The notes under the pieces are model-generated. The model ran no database searches. It was given only the letters and a program-made list of their open reading frames with translations, and was not told the DNA's origin. 64,000 bases of DNA. It comes from a virus. Positions 15,110 to 21,712 of the stretch are shown one piece after another. Location: IMG/VR virus record IMGVR_UViG_3300024999_000008, positions 1 through 64,000 of that record. One strand, written 5' to 3'. The number at the start of each line of letters is the position of its first letter. Within the stretch, counting starts at the first letter, position 1. The position numbers were made by a program, and so were the translations under genes.

Positions 15110-15298
15110 TTACATTAGCTCAGTTAAGAAATCTGGTTCTAATCCAAAGTATTCTTCACAAACATTCTCGGCGGCTTCAAGATCATTAGAAGCTATATAT
15201 TCTTGCAAGGCTTCCATGGCTTGGTTGATCAAATCTTGTGCTTCAAGTGCAGATATGCCGTCACGTCGCATTAGGACTTCTTTGATAGATTCGCACAT
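15110..15298 (-). CDS. Small acidic helical protein, 62 aa
   Basis: Acidic and helical; the end VCEEYFGLEPDFLTELM resembles small phage proteins of unknown role with an EYFGLEPDxL signature. GAGG precedes the ATG. Confidence 0.6.
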   Translation of the reverse strand: MCESIKEVLMRRDGISALEAQDLINQAMEALQEYIASNDLEAAENVCEEYFGLEPDFLTELM

Positions 15299-15320
15299 AG
15301 TTTAAGCCTCTTGATTTTAG

Positions 15321-15572
15321 TTATTCCAGATCATTCAAAGTTAGTCCTTTGGTTTGGCTGAATTTCTGTCGTACAAATTCTGTGGATGCCTGACTTGGTG
15401 GAGATTTTGGATCTGTGCAAAGATAAATAATTCCGTAGTAGAAAGTAAATTTGATAAGCTGACTAGTTGTTGTTAATTCAGCTGGATCTATACCTTTAGC
15501 CAGTAGGCCATCACGTGCCTTGGCGAGGTCTTCAATGGTCATGCGGGTTGAAACTACGCGGGCTTTGCTCAT
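15321..15572 (-). CDS. RHH-like DNA-binding protein, paralogue 1
   Basis: An 83-residue protein with a probable N-terminal beta strand (KARVVSTRMTIEDL) and two helices (LAKARDGLLAKG; TTSQLIKFTFYYGI), consistent with a ribbon-helix-helix fold. The SQLIKFTFYY segment aligns with SQLVKIVYTDY in the gene at 16068-16334 and SQAAKLIIIDW at 19908-20480. GGAG precedes the ATG. Possibly a regulator or partition-type protein. Confidence 0.5.
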   Translation of the reverse strand: MSKARVVSTRMTIEDLAKARDGLLAKGIDPAELTTTSQLIKFTFYYGIIYLCTDPKSPPSQASTEFVRQKFSQTKGLTLNDLE

Positions 15573-15573
15573 G

Positions 15574-16071
15574 TTATAACTCCATTAATAATAATAATTT
15601 AATTCGTTCTAAGTCTTTTTCTAATTTTAGATTATATATTGGTATCTTATAATGATTTGCAATGCTTATTGCTGTTCCCGTACCTCCAGTTTTAATGCTA
15701 CGATCTTTATGACTAGTACAGCCATCAGGTGTCCAACAGATTAAAAAATTACTTAAAGTAGATAAGTCTTTTCCAAGAACTTGAAAAGAATTTCTTCCAT
15801 GCAACTGTTTAGCATAATTAGTGCATCTATTCCATGCTGGATGAAATTGTGATGCAATCTTCATAGCCTCTGGCGTACAGTCTTCTGCTTTGTAAATCTC
15901 TTTTAAACCATTTCCTAACTTGCAGCCGCGTTCAAATGCATTATCAGCTCCAACAGCTTCGCCTGAACGAAGAGTAAAACCTTTTAATGCTAATTGAGTT
16001 GCAATATCTTTGATCAAAGATAAAATTTCTTTTGGAGTTTTTCTTGATCCAACTCCAGTATAGTATTTCAT
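15574..16071 (-). CDS. SLOG/DprA-like Rossmann protein
   Basis: The N-terminus (GVGSRKTPKEILSLIKDIA), then GFTLRSGEAVGADNAFERGC, and a C-terminal GGTGTAISIANHYKIP are the nucleotide-binding signatures of the SLOG superfamily that includes DprA and LOG. The RSGxAxGAD turn holds the conserved phosphate-binding loop. Phage members may sense or hydrolyse nucleotides; no partner is obvious. It overlaps the upstream paralogue-2 gene by 4 bp. Fold call good, function unknown. Confidence 0.75.
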   Translation of the reverse strand: MKYYTGVGSRKTPKEILSLIKDIATQLALKGFTLRSGEAVGADNAFERGCKLGNGLKEIYKAEDCTPEAMKIASQFHPAWNRCTNYAKQLHGRNSFQVLGKDLSTLSNFLICWTPDGCTSHKDRSIKTGGTGTAISIANHYKIPIYNLKLEKDLERIKLLLLMEL

Positions 16072-16334
16072 TTGTTCTCCTCATCTGCTAAGGATGCCAA
16101 GTTGATTTCTTTCTTTCTTGGGTTTAAGATGAAAACTTGGATTTCTTGCATAATATCTGGAGCTACTTCATCTGTTTGGCTGAGCGTCATTTTTGCCAGG
16201 TAATCTGTGTAAACTATCTTAACTAGTTGCGATAGACTAGTAAGTTGAAAGTTCGGCTCCAGGCTGCGGACAGTTTGCAGGCTGCGAGCAAGTTGATTGG
16301 GAGTGAGGCGAAATGTTATGATTGGACTTGACAT
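16068..16334 (-). CDS. RHH-like DNA-binding protein, paralogue 2
   Basis: The N-terminus SPIITFRLTPNQLARSLQTV, then LEPNFQLTSLSQLVKIVYTDYL, closely matches the first 60 residues of the 190-residue protein at 19908-20480 (SPHMSFRLNHYQLAKALRIL). A ribbon-helix-helix DNA-binding fold is likely. AGGAA precedes the ATG. An acidic C-terminal tail is present. Confidence 0.55.
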   Translation of the reverse strand: MSSPIITFRLTPNQLARSLQTVRSLEPNFQLTSLSQLVKIVYTDYLAKMTLSQTDEVAPDIMQEIQVFILNPRKKEINLASLADEENK

Positions 16335-16362
16335 TGTAATGTTCCTATTAGTTGAAAAATAT

Positions 16363-16686
16363 TTAATCTTTAACTTTTCTAAACATTGCAGGTGGTATCA
16401 TGCCAGGAAAGGCAGTTATTTCAGCAAATCTGATGTTATTCAAGAAAAGATGAAATAACTTATCTTGAATAGTGGCATCACACATTAAGAATGGATGAGT
16501 AAGTTCTTCGAATATCTTAATGGATTTAACTGGAATGTATGTATCACATATTTCAGCCAATTTAATAGTAATATATTTATCATCATTATTAAGACGGATA
16601 TAGAAACGACGACGAATAGATTTAAGTCTCTTGTAGGGATCTTTACTTTTGCAAGCTCTAATAAATAGTTGGTCTATTTTAGTCAT
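16363..16686 (-). CDS. Hypothetical protein, 107 aa
   Basis: A basic, helical protein (KIDQLFIRACKSKDPYKRLKSIRR) ending GMIPPAMFRKVKD. The ATG at 16686 lies one base after the upstream gene's stop; a TTG at 16698 is an alternative. Function unknown. Confidence 0.55.
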   Translation of the reverse strand: MTKIDQLFIRACKSKDPYKRLKSIRRRFYIRLNNDDKYITIKLAEICDTYIPVKSIKIFEELTHPFLMCDATIQDKLFHLFLNNIRFAEITAFPGMIPPAMFRKVKD

Positions 16687-16687
16687 T

Positions 16688-17134
16688 TTAGTTACCAATA
16701 GTTTGAGTTGCTTTAAAGGTTTGAATGATCGCTTGTTGTTGTTCTTTACTTAGGGTGGAAAGAATCTGCTGGCAAAGAAGCTCAATGTTGACTGGTTCAC
16801 TAGTTTTTGGCACTCTTATCTTGGTTGATTCTTTCATTTTGATTGAGTGCTTATTCATGTTGAGATTATAGTCTATAGCTTGATAAATGCTGGCTACGTC
16901 TTTCCAGGCTTCGTAGGCTTTATGGTAAGCATCTTGAAGAGTTGATTTTTCCTTGTTCAGTGGGATGAGCTCGGCTTTGGTTGATTCTAACAATGTGGAT
17001 AGTTCCTTCTGGTAGCAGGTCTTGCAAAGATGTTCGGACAAATCAATCTTGTGAAGGTTGTGAATTTCTCTTTCACTTAAGTTGAAGGCGATTGCTTCAT
17101 TGAGTGTGTTGCAAACTGGACAGAGTTTTTTCAT
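16688..17134 (-). CDS. N-terminal zinc-knuckle protein with helices, 148 aa
   Basis: CPVC near the start and CKTC at about residue 37 make a probable four-Cys zinc site. Helices follow (TLLESTKAELIPLNKEKSTL) and the C-terminus is helical (IELLCQQILSTLSKEQQQ). AAGGAG precedes the ATG. No family recognised. Confidence 0.6.
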   Translation of the reverse strand: MKKLCPVCNTLNEAIAFNLSEREIHNLHKIDLSEHLCKTCYQKELSTLLESTKAELIPLNKEKSTLQDAYHKAYEAWKDVASIYQAIDYNLNMNKHSIKMKESTKIRVPKTSEPVNIELLCQQILSTLSKEQQQAIIQTFKATQTIGN

Positions 17135-17145
17135 GGCTAAGCTCC

Positions 17146-17463
17146 TTAGAATGGACAGCCTGCAAAAGATCCAGGGCCTGTTTGTTCAGGAAAATATTTT
17201 CCAGTAGTTTTTATTTCTGTAAGTATTTTAATAATATCAACTAAGCTCTCTTCTTTACCTAAGCAACAAGCGCCTTCAGTTTTTTCTTCCTCATTTAAGG
17301 GAGTAAATTTATGTCTGTTATCTGTAACTAAGGAAAAGCTCCAGTAAGTTAATAACTCTTCCTCTAGGTCTATTTTCTTAATATAAGCTGTCATTGTATC
17401 TTCATCTTCAAACACATAGGTAAACTCGTGTCCTTGGAAAGACATAATCTCTTCTGCTGTCAT
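17146..17463 (-). CDS. Hypothetical protein, 105 aa
   Basis: A mixed protein (FQGHEFTYVFEDEDTMTAYI) with a CC pair in the middle. GGAGG lies five bases before the ATG. The start overlaps the upstream stop by one base. Function unknown. Confidence 0.55.
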   Translation of the reverse strand: MTAEEIMSFQGHEFTYVFEDEDTMTAYIKKIDLEEELLTYWSFSLVTDNRHKFTPLNEEEKTEGACCLGKEESLVDIIKILTEIKTTGKYFPEQTGPGSFAGCPF

Positions 17464-17699
17464 TATGACCTCCGCAAAATCTTGAAGATTTCATTACTGT
17501 GGGATTGCTTAGTCAGGGTTTGTTTCTGAAATCTCAAGGTGTTGCCTGCTTTGAGCCAGTTAATAAGTTCAAAGTATGTTACATTGGCAAGGTATTTCCA
17601 TCCCATGTGGGTTCCAAATCTGTTGTAGAAACGAATTGTTTTGCCTTTCATAATGGTTGTGGCCTCATTCAGTGTAAATTTTTTACAATGACCGTTCAC
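17463..17699 (-). CDS. Hypothetical basic protein, 78 aa (start uncertain)
   Basis: The longest frame begins at a GTG at 17699, which lies inside the palindrome GTTCACAAGTGAAC and has no ribosome site. An ATG at 17651 (MKGKTIRFYNRFG) with GAGG twelve bases upstream would give 62 residues. The product is basic (RFQKQTLTKQSHSNEIF). Function unknown. Confidence 0.45.
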   Translation of the reverse strand: MNGHCKKFTLNEATTIMKGKTIRFYNRFGTHMGWKYLANVTYFELINWLKAGNTLRFQKQTLTKQSHSNEIFKILRRS

Positions 17700-17707
17700 A
17701 AGTGAAC
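17694..17707. promoter_or_regulatory. Palindrome GTTCA-N4-TGAAC
   Basis: A perfect 14-bp dyad (GTTCACAAGTGAAC) lies at the upstream edge of the 17463-17699 gene. The same dyad occurs at 4010-4023, 22888-22901 and, inside a gene, 53671-53684, with a 15-bp version at 31731-31745. Placement between genes suggests an operator or a structural RNA element. Confidence 0.4.
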
Positions 17708-17741
17708 AGTGAAACTAAACATTTAGCAATATCAAGAGTAT

Positions 17742-17894
17742 TTACTGTAGGTTGATCTTAATCTCTATTTCATCAGCAACTACAATGCCCATATTAATTG
17801 CTGCATTAACTTCATCTTCGCCGAACAGAATAATTGCAGTCAATAAGAAATCATGTTTGAAAGGATCAGTTATAAGCCAGTCAATGATGTTCAT
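17742..17894 (-). CDS. Small acidic protein, 50 aa
   Basis: The frame (MNIIDWLITDPFKHDFLLT) is acidic and partly hydrophobic (AIILFGEDEVNAAINMG). AAGGAG lies six bases before the ATG. No family recognised. Confidence 0.5.
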   Translation of the reverse strand: MNIIDWLITDPFKHDFLLTAIILFGEDEVNAAINMGIVVADEIEIKINLQ

Positions 17895-17914
17895 GTTTGC
17901 TCCTTGGTTGAAGA

Positions 17915-18115
17915 TTACATTTTGGATGGATTAACTTGCAAGGCGTCAACAATTGGTTGAAAGACTTCCTTGGCTTCGTTAATTCCAAAGAAGATTAGCA
18001 AGGCAACTGTTGCTATTGCTCCAAATGTCCAAAGAATTCCAAGGCAAATAGACTCGGTATGCATGGCTTCAAGCGGTGTGAAATGGTTCTTATTGTTGCT
18101 TGGATTAGATTTCAT
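17915..18115 (-). CDS. Single-pass membrane protein, 66 aa
   Basis: A transmembrane helix (about residues 24-42, LGILWTFGAIATVALLIFF) follows a polar N-terminus and precedes an amphipathic tail. AGGAG precedes the ATG. Function unknown; a small envelope protein. Confidence 0.6.
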   Translation of the reverse strand: MKSNPSNNKNHFTPLEAMHTESICLGILWTFGAIATVALLIFFGINEAKEVFQPIVDALQVNPSKM

Positions 18116-18158
18116 GTTTGGCTCCTTTGTTGAGGTTATTAAATTGACTAACTCATAA

Positions 18159-18213
18159 CCAGGGCAAAAGCTTAATATTGCAAAGCTTAATATTGCAAAG
18201 TCTTTGCCCCTGG
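18159..18213. repeat. Tandem 15-bp repeat inside a hairpin
   Basis: AAAGCTTAATATTGC occurs twice in tandem (18167-18181, 18182-18196) plus a partial AAAG. The flanks CCAGGGCAAA (18159-18168) and TTTGCCCCTGG (18203-18213) can pair with one bulge. It fills the gap between two leftward genes and may stall or terminate transcription, though no T-tract follows. Confidence 0.5.
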
Positions 18214-18230
18214 TGATTAGGCAGTCAATC

Positions 18231-18443
18231 TTATTTAATACTTACCAGCTGGCCGTCCTTCATCTGTCCCTGGCCGTACCATTTGTGAGCCTCTGGATAA
18301 TGTGGGCCTTCCAGATAGATGGTTCCGTTCGCTGGAACACCTGGTCCAAATGGCCCGGGCTGGAAGCAAGTTATCTTTGTTCCGGCTGCAATGGCTTGTT
18401 TAATTTCTTTCTTTGTCCGATAGTTATGGGTGGTATATGCCAT
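18231..18443 (-). CDS. Conserved-type small phage protein, 70 aa
   Basis: Begins MAYTTHNYRTKKEIKQAIAA, followed by FQPGPFGPG and TIYLEGPHYPEAHKWY, a pattern I recognise from a widespread family of small phage proteins of unknown function. AAGGGAGAA lies eight bases before this ATG, better than a longer frame from 18500. Confidence 0.75.
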   Translation of the reverse strand: MAYTTHNYRTKKEIKQAIAAGTKITCFQPGPFGPGVPANGTIYLEGPHYPEAHKWYGQGQMKDGQLVSIK

Positions 18444-18526
18444 GCTTGTTCTCCCTTGACTGGCTGATGTTAAGAATGGCTGGTGGTTACATGTAGGCAA
18501 CTTCGTTGCTTGGAGTGATTAAATAA

Positions 18527-18697
18527 CTATGAATCCTTATCTTCTTTGCAGACGCTACTAATTATTATGTGTTCTTTACTTTTGTTTTGCTCTGCCTGGC
18601 AGGCTTTGCAACAATTAACTAATTCATTTTTAAGTCTGCTGTCTCGGCAGATGCGTAAAGTTGGTTGGTGGCAGAAATTACAGGGAAATGGTTTCAT
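18527..18697 (-). CDS. Zinc-ribbon-like protein, 56 aa
   Basis: Starts MKPFPCNFCHQPTLRI; further cysteines (CCKAC) make a probable four-Cys zinc site, followed by a polar tail. TAGGAGC precedes the ATG at 18697. Its gene starts one reading step before the Pyr_excise-like gene ends. Function unknown. Confidence 0.55.
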   Translation of the reverse strand: MKPFPCNFCHQPTLRICRDSRLKNELVNCCKACQAEQNKSKEHIIISSVCKEDKDS

Positions 18698-18723
18698 GGT
18701 AGCTCCTATCAAGGTTGTGAGGA

Positions 18724-19149
18724 TCAAATCTGTTTGGTGGGCCAGATATATTCTTGGCTTGTATCTTCTGTCCAGTCATATTTACTATAGAAAACAAAAT
18801 CTTTTCGTAACAAATTCGATCTATGGGATGAGCAGAATTGTTCAGTTAGCCAGGATGGTTTGATGTAACAGTTTTTCATAAAAACTCCGGCTGAATTACA
18901 CTTATATTTCATGGTGTTTCTAAATCCTCGCATGATCCAAGTTGCTATAGCAATATCATGATAGGCTTTAAGTGATTCTTCGTAACCTTTCCACATTTTG
19001 ACGGCTGGATGATTGCGCCATCTAGACTGGCTGGATGATTCTAATGCAGTGAGGATTTGCATTGCTTCAACTCTTTGCTTACCGAGGCGCTTGTTATCTA
19101 AGCAAGCTAATGATTTGGTGAAGGATTGGTAAGGTAGAAAGGTTTGCAT
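18724..19149 (-). CDS. Pyr_excise / MSMEG_6728-like protein
   Basis: The N-terminus QTFLPYQSFTKSLACLDNKR, then LGKQRVEAMQILTAL, matches the family of proteins related to T4 endonuclease V (pyrimidine-dimer DNA glycosylase). HPAVKMWKGYEESL follows as usual. A DNA-repair role for UV damage is the family's known connection; catalysis here is unproven. GGAGG precedes the ATG. 141 residues fits the family. Confidence 0.75.
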   Translation of the reverse strand: MQTFLPYQSFTKSLACLDNKRLGKQRVEAMQILTALESSSQSRWRNHPAVKMWKGYEESLKAYHDIAIATWIMRGFRNTMKYKCNSAGVFMKNCYIKPSWLTEQFCSSHRSNLLRKDFVFYSKYDWTEDTSQEYIWPTKQI

Positions 19150-19152
19150 GAA

Positions 19153-19371
19153 TTACCTCCTGGATTTGATCATTCTAAGCATTTTATCTGCCAATCTGCG
19201 GCTGACAATACTGACTGTTAGGTTAAGGTATTCTTTTTGGTCAGCTTTGCAATGCCTGATTAATTGTTTGAACAGGCTGGCTGCTTCTGACCATCGTAAG
19301 GCTGGCCAGGCACTTATTTGGTTTGGCTTTAACTGTTGCATGAGAGTCTCCAGGCGAATTGGCTTAACCAT
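19153..19371 (-). CDS. Hypothetical basic helical protein, 72 aa
   Basis: Basic, helical (RLETLMQQLKPNQISAW; SIVSRRLADKMLRMIKSRR). It overlaps the upstream 59-residue gene by 8 bp. Ribosome site weak. It could bind nucleic acid, but no family is seen. Confidence 0.5.
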   Translation of the reverse strand: MVKPIRLETLMQQLKPNQISAWPALRWSEAASLFKQLIRHCKADQKEYLNLTVSIVSRRLADKMLRMIKSRR

Positions 19372-19543
19372 CTATTTTTGATATTATGTATTCGAGGTCG
19401 AGAATGGTGATCATTAAGGTATCTTGATCCTGGCACTCACATTCCATGAGTTTTTCTCTGGCTGCCTTTAACACTCGTCGGATAGAAAGTGATCCTCGCG
19501 GATCATAAAGAACGGCGGGAATTGACTTTGCATAATTTGTCAT
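19364..19543 (-). CDS. Hypothetical protein, 59 aa
   Basis: The frame MTNYAKSIPAVLYDPRGSLS continues with helices and a CEC motif. AGGAG lies ten bases before the ATG. It is the first gene behind the promoter at 19611-19639. Function unknown. Confidence 0.55.
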   Translation of the reverse strand: MTNYAKSIPAVLYDPRGSLSIRRVLKAAREKLMECECQDQDTLMITILDLEYIISKIDG

Positions 19544-19610
19544 GATGTTTTACTCCTGTAAAGTTAATGGTTGGTTGTATGGTGGAAAAGTATAGGTATA
19601 TCATAGGTAT

Positions 19611-19639
19611 AGTGTAACGTATACATAGTGGTTTGTCAA
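19611..19639 (-). promoter_or_regulatory. Sigma-70-type promoter (leftward)
   Basis: TTGACA (19634-19639) and TACACT (19611-19616) are separated by 17 bp on the leftward strand. The start site would be near 19604, about 60 bases before the 59-residue gene. Confidence 0.65.
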
Positions 19640-19907
19640 CAAAAAACACGTAGGCGGTTTACGGTTGTGGCGTGTGCTACGTTGTGGTAGTTGGTCGGTG
19701 GTGTGTATATAGTATGGTGGCCGGCCGGAATAGGGCCGGGAAGGGCGTAGGATCGCCGTGGCTGAACGGTACAGGACGGTTGGTACGGTTGCATGGACGG
19801 TCGGGAACGTGGCGTGGTGGTCGTTGTAGGCCATTGTAGGGTTGTAACGGGCATAACGTAAAAAAACCTTGTAATTTCAACCTGTTATGCCCGTCCATTA
19901 GATGTGC
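19640..19907. other. Non-coding G/T-rich stretch with 11-bp inverted repeat
   Basis: About 270 bases without a convincing gene; three overlapping leftward frames here have no ribosome sites. The plus strand is rich in GGTNGG and ACGGT words. Arms ACGGGCATAAC (19847-19857) and its complement (19884-19894) flank 26 bases that contain a run of seven A and the word AATTTCAACCT, similar to the repeats upstream of the RepL-like gene at 58.65 kb. Confidence 0.5.
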
Positions 19908-20480
19908 TTATTCCTCGCTGTCTATCCAATCTTTCGGAGGGCTGAAGTCAGTTACAGTGGATATTTCTGAATCGGTGTTGTTTGGATCGTGAAATTCTGA
20001 TGGTTTTGGAAGTCTTTGACCTGTTTGAAAAGATAACTCTATTTGTGTATCAATCTCTTTATCTTTTGCTTCTTGTTCTTCTCGTGCTTCACGTTTGATC
20101 TGTTCAAATAATCTGGCATCTTCAATGTCTCTTTGTATTTGTTGAGCTGACTTCTTTGCTTGTTCTTTTATCTGAAATGCTTGTTGGTCATACAATGGTT
20201 GATATTGCGCTTTTGCTTGGGCCATAATTTGTTGGATGGTTGTGTATGGGTCGATTCGATCTACTGGTAAGGCAATAATTGCCTCAATGGCTTTTATGTC
20301 TGCTTGAGCACATTCTAAAGACGTGTGAATGGAATGCTTTGATATCCAGTCGATGATTATTAGCTTGGCTGCTTGGGATAATGACGCTATTGGTTGGTTG
20401 GGTTCTAGAGTGACTAAGATTCTTAATGCTTTGGCGAGTTGGTAATGGTTGAGGCGAAAGGACATGTGAGGACTTGACAT
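19908..20480 (-). CDS. RHH-like protein with long charged coiled-coil tail, paralogue 3
   Basis: Residues 1-60 (SPHMSFRLNHYQLAKALRIL, then SLSQAAKLIIIDWIS) match the 88-residue protein at 16068-16334. The remaining 130 residues are helical and charged (QIKEQAKKSAQQIQRDIEDA; KREAREEQEAKDKEIDTQI), ending acidic. It is the first leftward gene beside the repeat-rich region, as expected for a DNA-binding replication or regulatory protein; it is a candidate to bind those repeats. A TTGACA promoter lies just upstream. Confidence 0.6.
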   Translation of the reverse strand: MSSPHMSFRLNHYQLAKALRILVTLEPNQPIASLSQAAKLIIIDWISKHSIHTSLECAQADIKAIEAIIALPVDRIDPYTTIQQIMAQAKAQYQPLYDQQAFQIKEQAKKSAQQIQRDIEDARLFEQIKREAREEQEAKDKEIDTQIELSFQTGQRLPKPSEFHDPNNTDSEISTVTDFSPPKDWIDSEE

Positions 20481-20549
20481 AATGGTGACTCCGTTGGTTG
20501 AGGTTGTTTAGATGGTGCGCTGTGGTGACAGGTGGTGTGGTTTGGTGAC

Positions 20550-20579
20550 AGTATAGCATGGGTTGGTGCCGGTTGTCAA
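20550..20579 (-). promoter_or_regulatory. Sigma-70-type promoter (leftward), inside repeat array
   Basis: TTGACA (20574-20579) and TATACT (20550-20555) are 18 bp apart on the leftward strand, upstream of the RHH/coiled-coil gene. The copies of GGTGMCA around and inside it suggest repeat-binding could control it. Confidence 0.65.
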
Positions 20580-20722
20580 TGATTTTTTGTGTCCGGTTGG
20601 TGCCATTTTGGTGCCGGGTGGTAGTGTTTTGGTGACGTTTGGTGACAAGTTGCTTGTGTAAGTGGTTGATATTGTTGGGGATTTTGAGGGCTGTGTACGG
20701 TTGGCGTCAAAAGAGTCCGTGC

Positions 20723-20830
20723 GTACACCTCCCCCCCGCCCTTTGGTCCTAGTATTTAAGTATTTAATAAAAAAATTAAATACTAAAACAGACTACCCAC
20801 CCTCCCTCACGACACAGGGGGGAGGTGTAC
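20723..20830. repeat. Nested inverted repeats with AT-rich core
   Basis: The outer arms are 14 bp: GTACACCTCCCCCC (20723-20736) and its exact complement (20817-20830). Inside, TAGTATTTAA (20750-20759) pairs with TTAAATACTA (20776-20785) around an A-run. The arms share GTACACCT with the 34-bp-pitch repeats at 22627. The structure could extrude as a cruciform or mark a replication start. Confidence 0.65.
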
Positions 20831-21143
20831 GGCTGGACACTATTGGACACTTTTGAACACACAGGAACGTAACTATTTGAAATGATTACCCTTTTTTAGT
20901 CACTCTGTCACCATCCGGTGCCAATATGGTGACAGGTGGTGCCAATTATGTGTGTCCAGGTGGTGCCAGAATGATAACAGGTGGTAAGGGTTTGGTGCCA
21001 GATGGTTACACTTGATGACTGTTTTCTGTGTCCAGGTGGTTACAGGTGGTTACAAATGGCGACGTTTGGTGACACTAGCCCACCGTTTACCGTTCACCAA
21101 AGAACAGTCATATAACCATCATCTAATCACTAGTCTTTCAATC

Positions 21144-21307
21144 CAGTTTGTTAGGCAATTTACAGGTTGTTAGGCAATTTCAAGGTGGCTAAACGCAAAA
21201 AAAGCCAGCAACAAACTAATGCTACTGGCCTTTAACAGTTTTGCTAATCAGCAATTTAAACATTCAATCCAGGCTGTTAGGCATTATTCAGGTTGTTAGG
21301 CATTATC
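21144..21307. repeat. Four 19-bp direct repeats in two tandem pairs
   Basis: Units CAGTTTGTTAGGCAATTTA (21144), CAGGTTGTTAGGCAATTTC (21163), CAGGCTGTTAGGCATTATT (21270) and CAGGTTGTTAGGCATTATC (21289) share the core TGTTAGGCAWT. Each pair is preceded by TTCAATCCAG-type sequence. They bracket a terminator and end at the stop of the 21308 gene. Confidence 0.75.
21197..21229 (-). terminator. Rho-independent terminator (leftward)
   Basis: On the leftward strand a 9-bp stem (GCCAGTAGC with GTTGCTGGC, two G-U pairs) with an 8-nt loop is followed by seven T (21203-21197). It ends the short transcript through 22403-21308 before the repeat array. Confidence 0.85.
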
Positions 21308-21523
21308 TCATTTGCAAAGCTCAATATATATTCCGGTCTTAATGGCTTTGTTCAGCCTTTCAGGATATACATTCAAATACCTGAGCATACTTGACACGTT
21401 ATGAATATCTCCACATAACAGACAACGAACCATTTTCATTTCTTCCCTGTTGGAGGTCAATCTAATTGCTTTAGCAAACTCAATTCCGTATGTTACATCT
21501 TTTTGTAGTCTCAAGGTTTTCAT
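21308..21523 (-). CDS. Hypothetical protein with CLLC pair, 71 aa
   Basis: A basic protein with helices (YGIEFAKAIRLTSNREEMK) and a CLLCGD knuckle. It overlaps the upstream 41-residue gene by ATGA. GGTGAAAGC before the ATG serves as a weak ribosome site. Function unknown. Confidence 0.55.
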   Translation of the reverse strand: MKTLRLQKDVTYGIEFAKAIRLTSNREEMKMVRCLLCGDIHNVSSMLRYLNVYPERLNKAIKTGIYIELCK

Positions 21524-21645
21524 GCTTTCACCAAGTGGAAGTCAACATTATTAAATTGCACATACCATGCCTCGATAACCCATTCAGGCAAGTATGGCGC
21601 GGATTTGCGATTAAAGAAACTCATGAAGCGTTTTGAATATTGCAT
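21520..21645 (-). CDS. Small protein, 41 aa
   Basis: The frame MQYSKRFMSFFNRKSAPYLP is basic then aromatic (EWVIEAWYVQF). GGAGG lies seven bases before the ATG, and the stop overlaps the next start. Short but well supported by signals. Confidence 0.5.
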   Translation of the reverse strand: MQYSKRFMSFFNRKSAPYLPEWVIEAWYVQFNNVDFHLVKA

Positions 21646-21712
21646 GATTGTACCTCCATGCTCGGGCACAATCGCAATGGACTATGCCCGAGTTTGAATG
21701 GTTGCTTAACTG

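Larger units (their letters stand above)
20481..21090. repeat. GGTGMCA repeat array (origin-like)
   Basis: The plus strand holds at least 15 copies of GGTGACA, GGTGCCA or close variants (GGTGCCG, GGTTACA), several inside a longer unit GTGTCC-GGTGGTGCCA (near 20590, 20950, 21032). They flank the nested inverted repeat at 20723-20830. No convincing gene lies between 20481 and 21307. Dense short repeats next to an AT-rich palindrome are typical of iteron-type replication origins; function is inferred. Confidence 0.65.

Noticed and set aside
19601-19898. Three overlapping leftward reading frames of 72-77 codons in the G/T-rich stretch
   Set aside because: They overlap in three frames, lack ribosome sites, and have low-complexity His/Pro/Thr-rich products; the DNA looks regulatory rather than coding.
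20662-20856. A 64-codon rightward frame crossing the nested inverted repeat
   Set aside because: It is made of repeat sequence, has no ribosome site, and runs against neighbouring genes.
21144-21307. A CRISPR array
   Set aside because: There are only four repeats, in two tandem pairs without unique spacers of fixed length.
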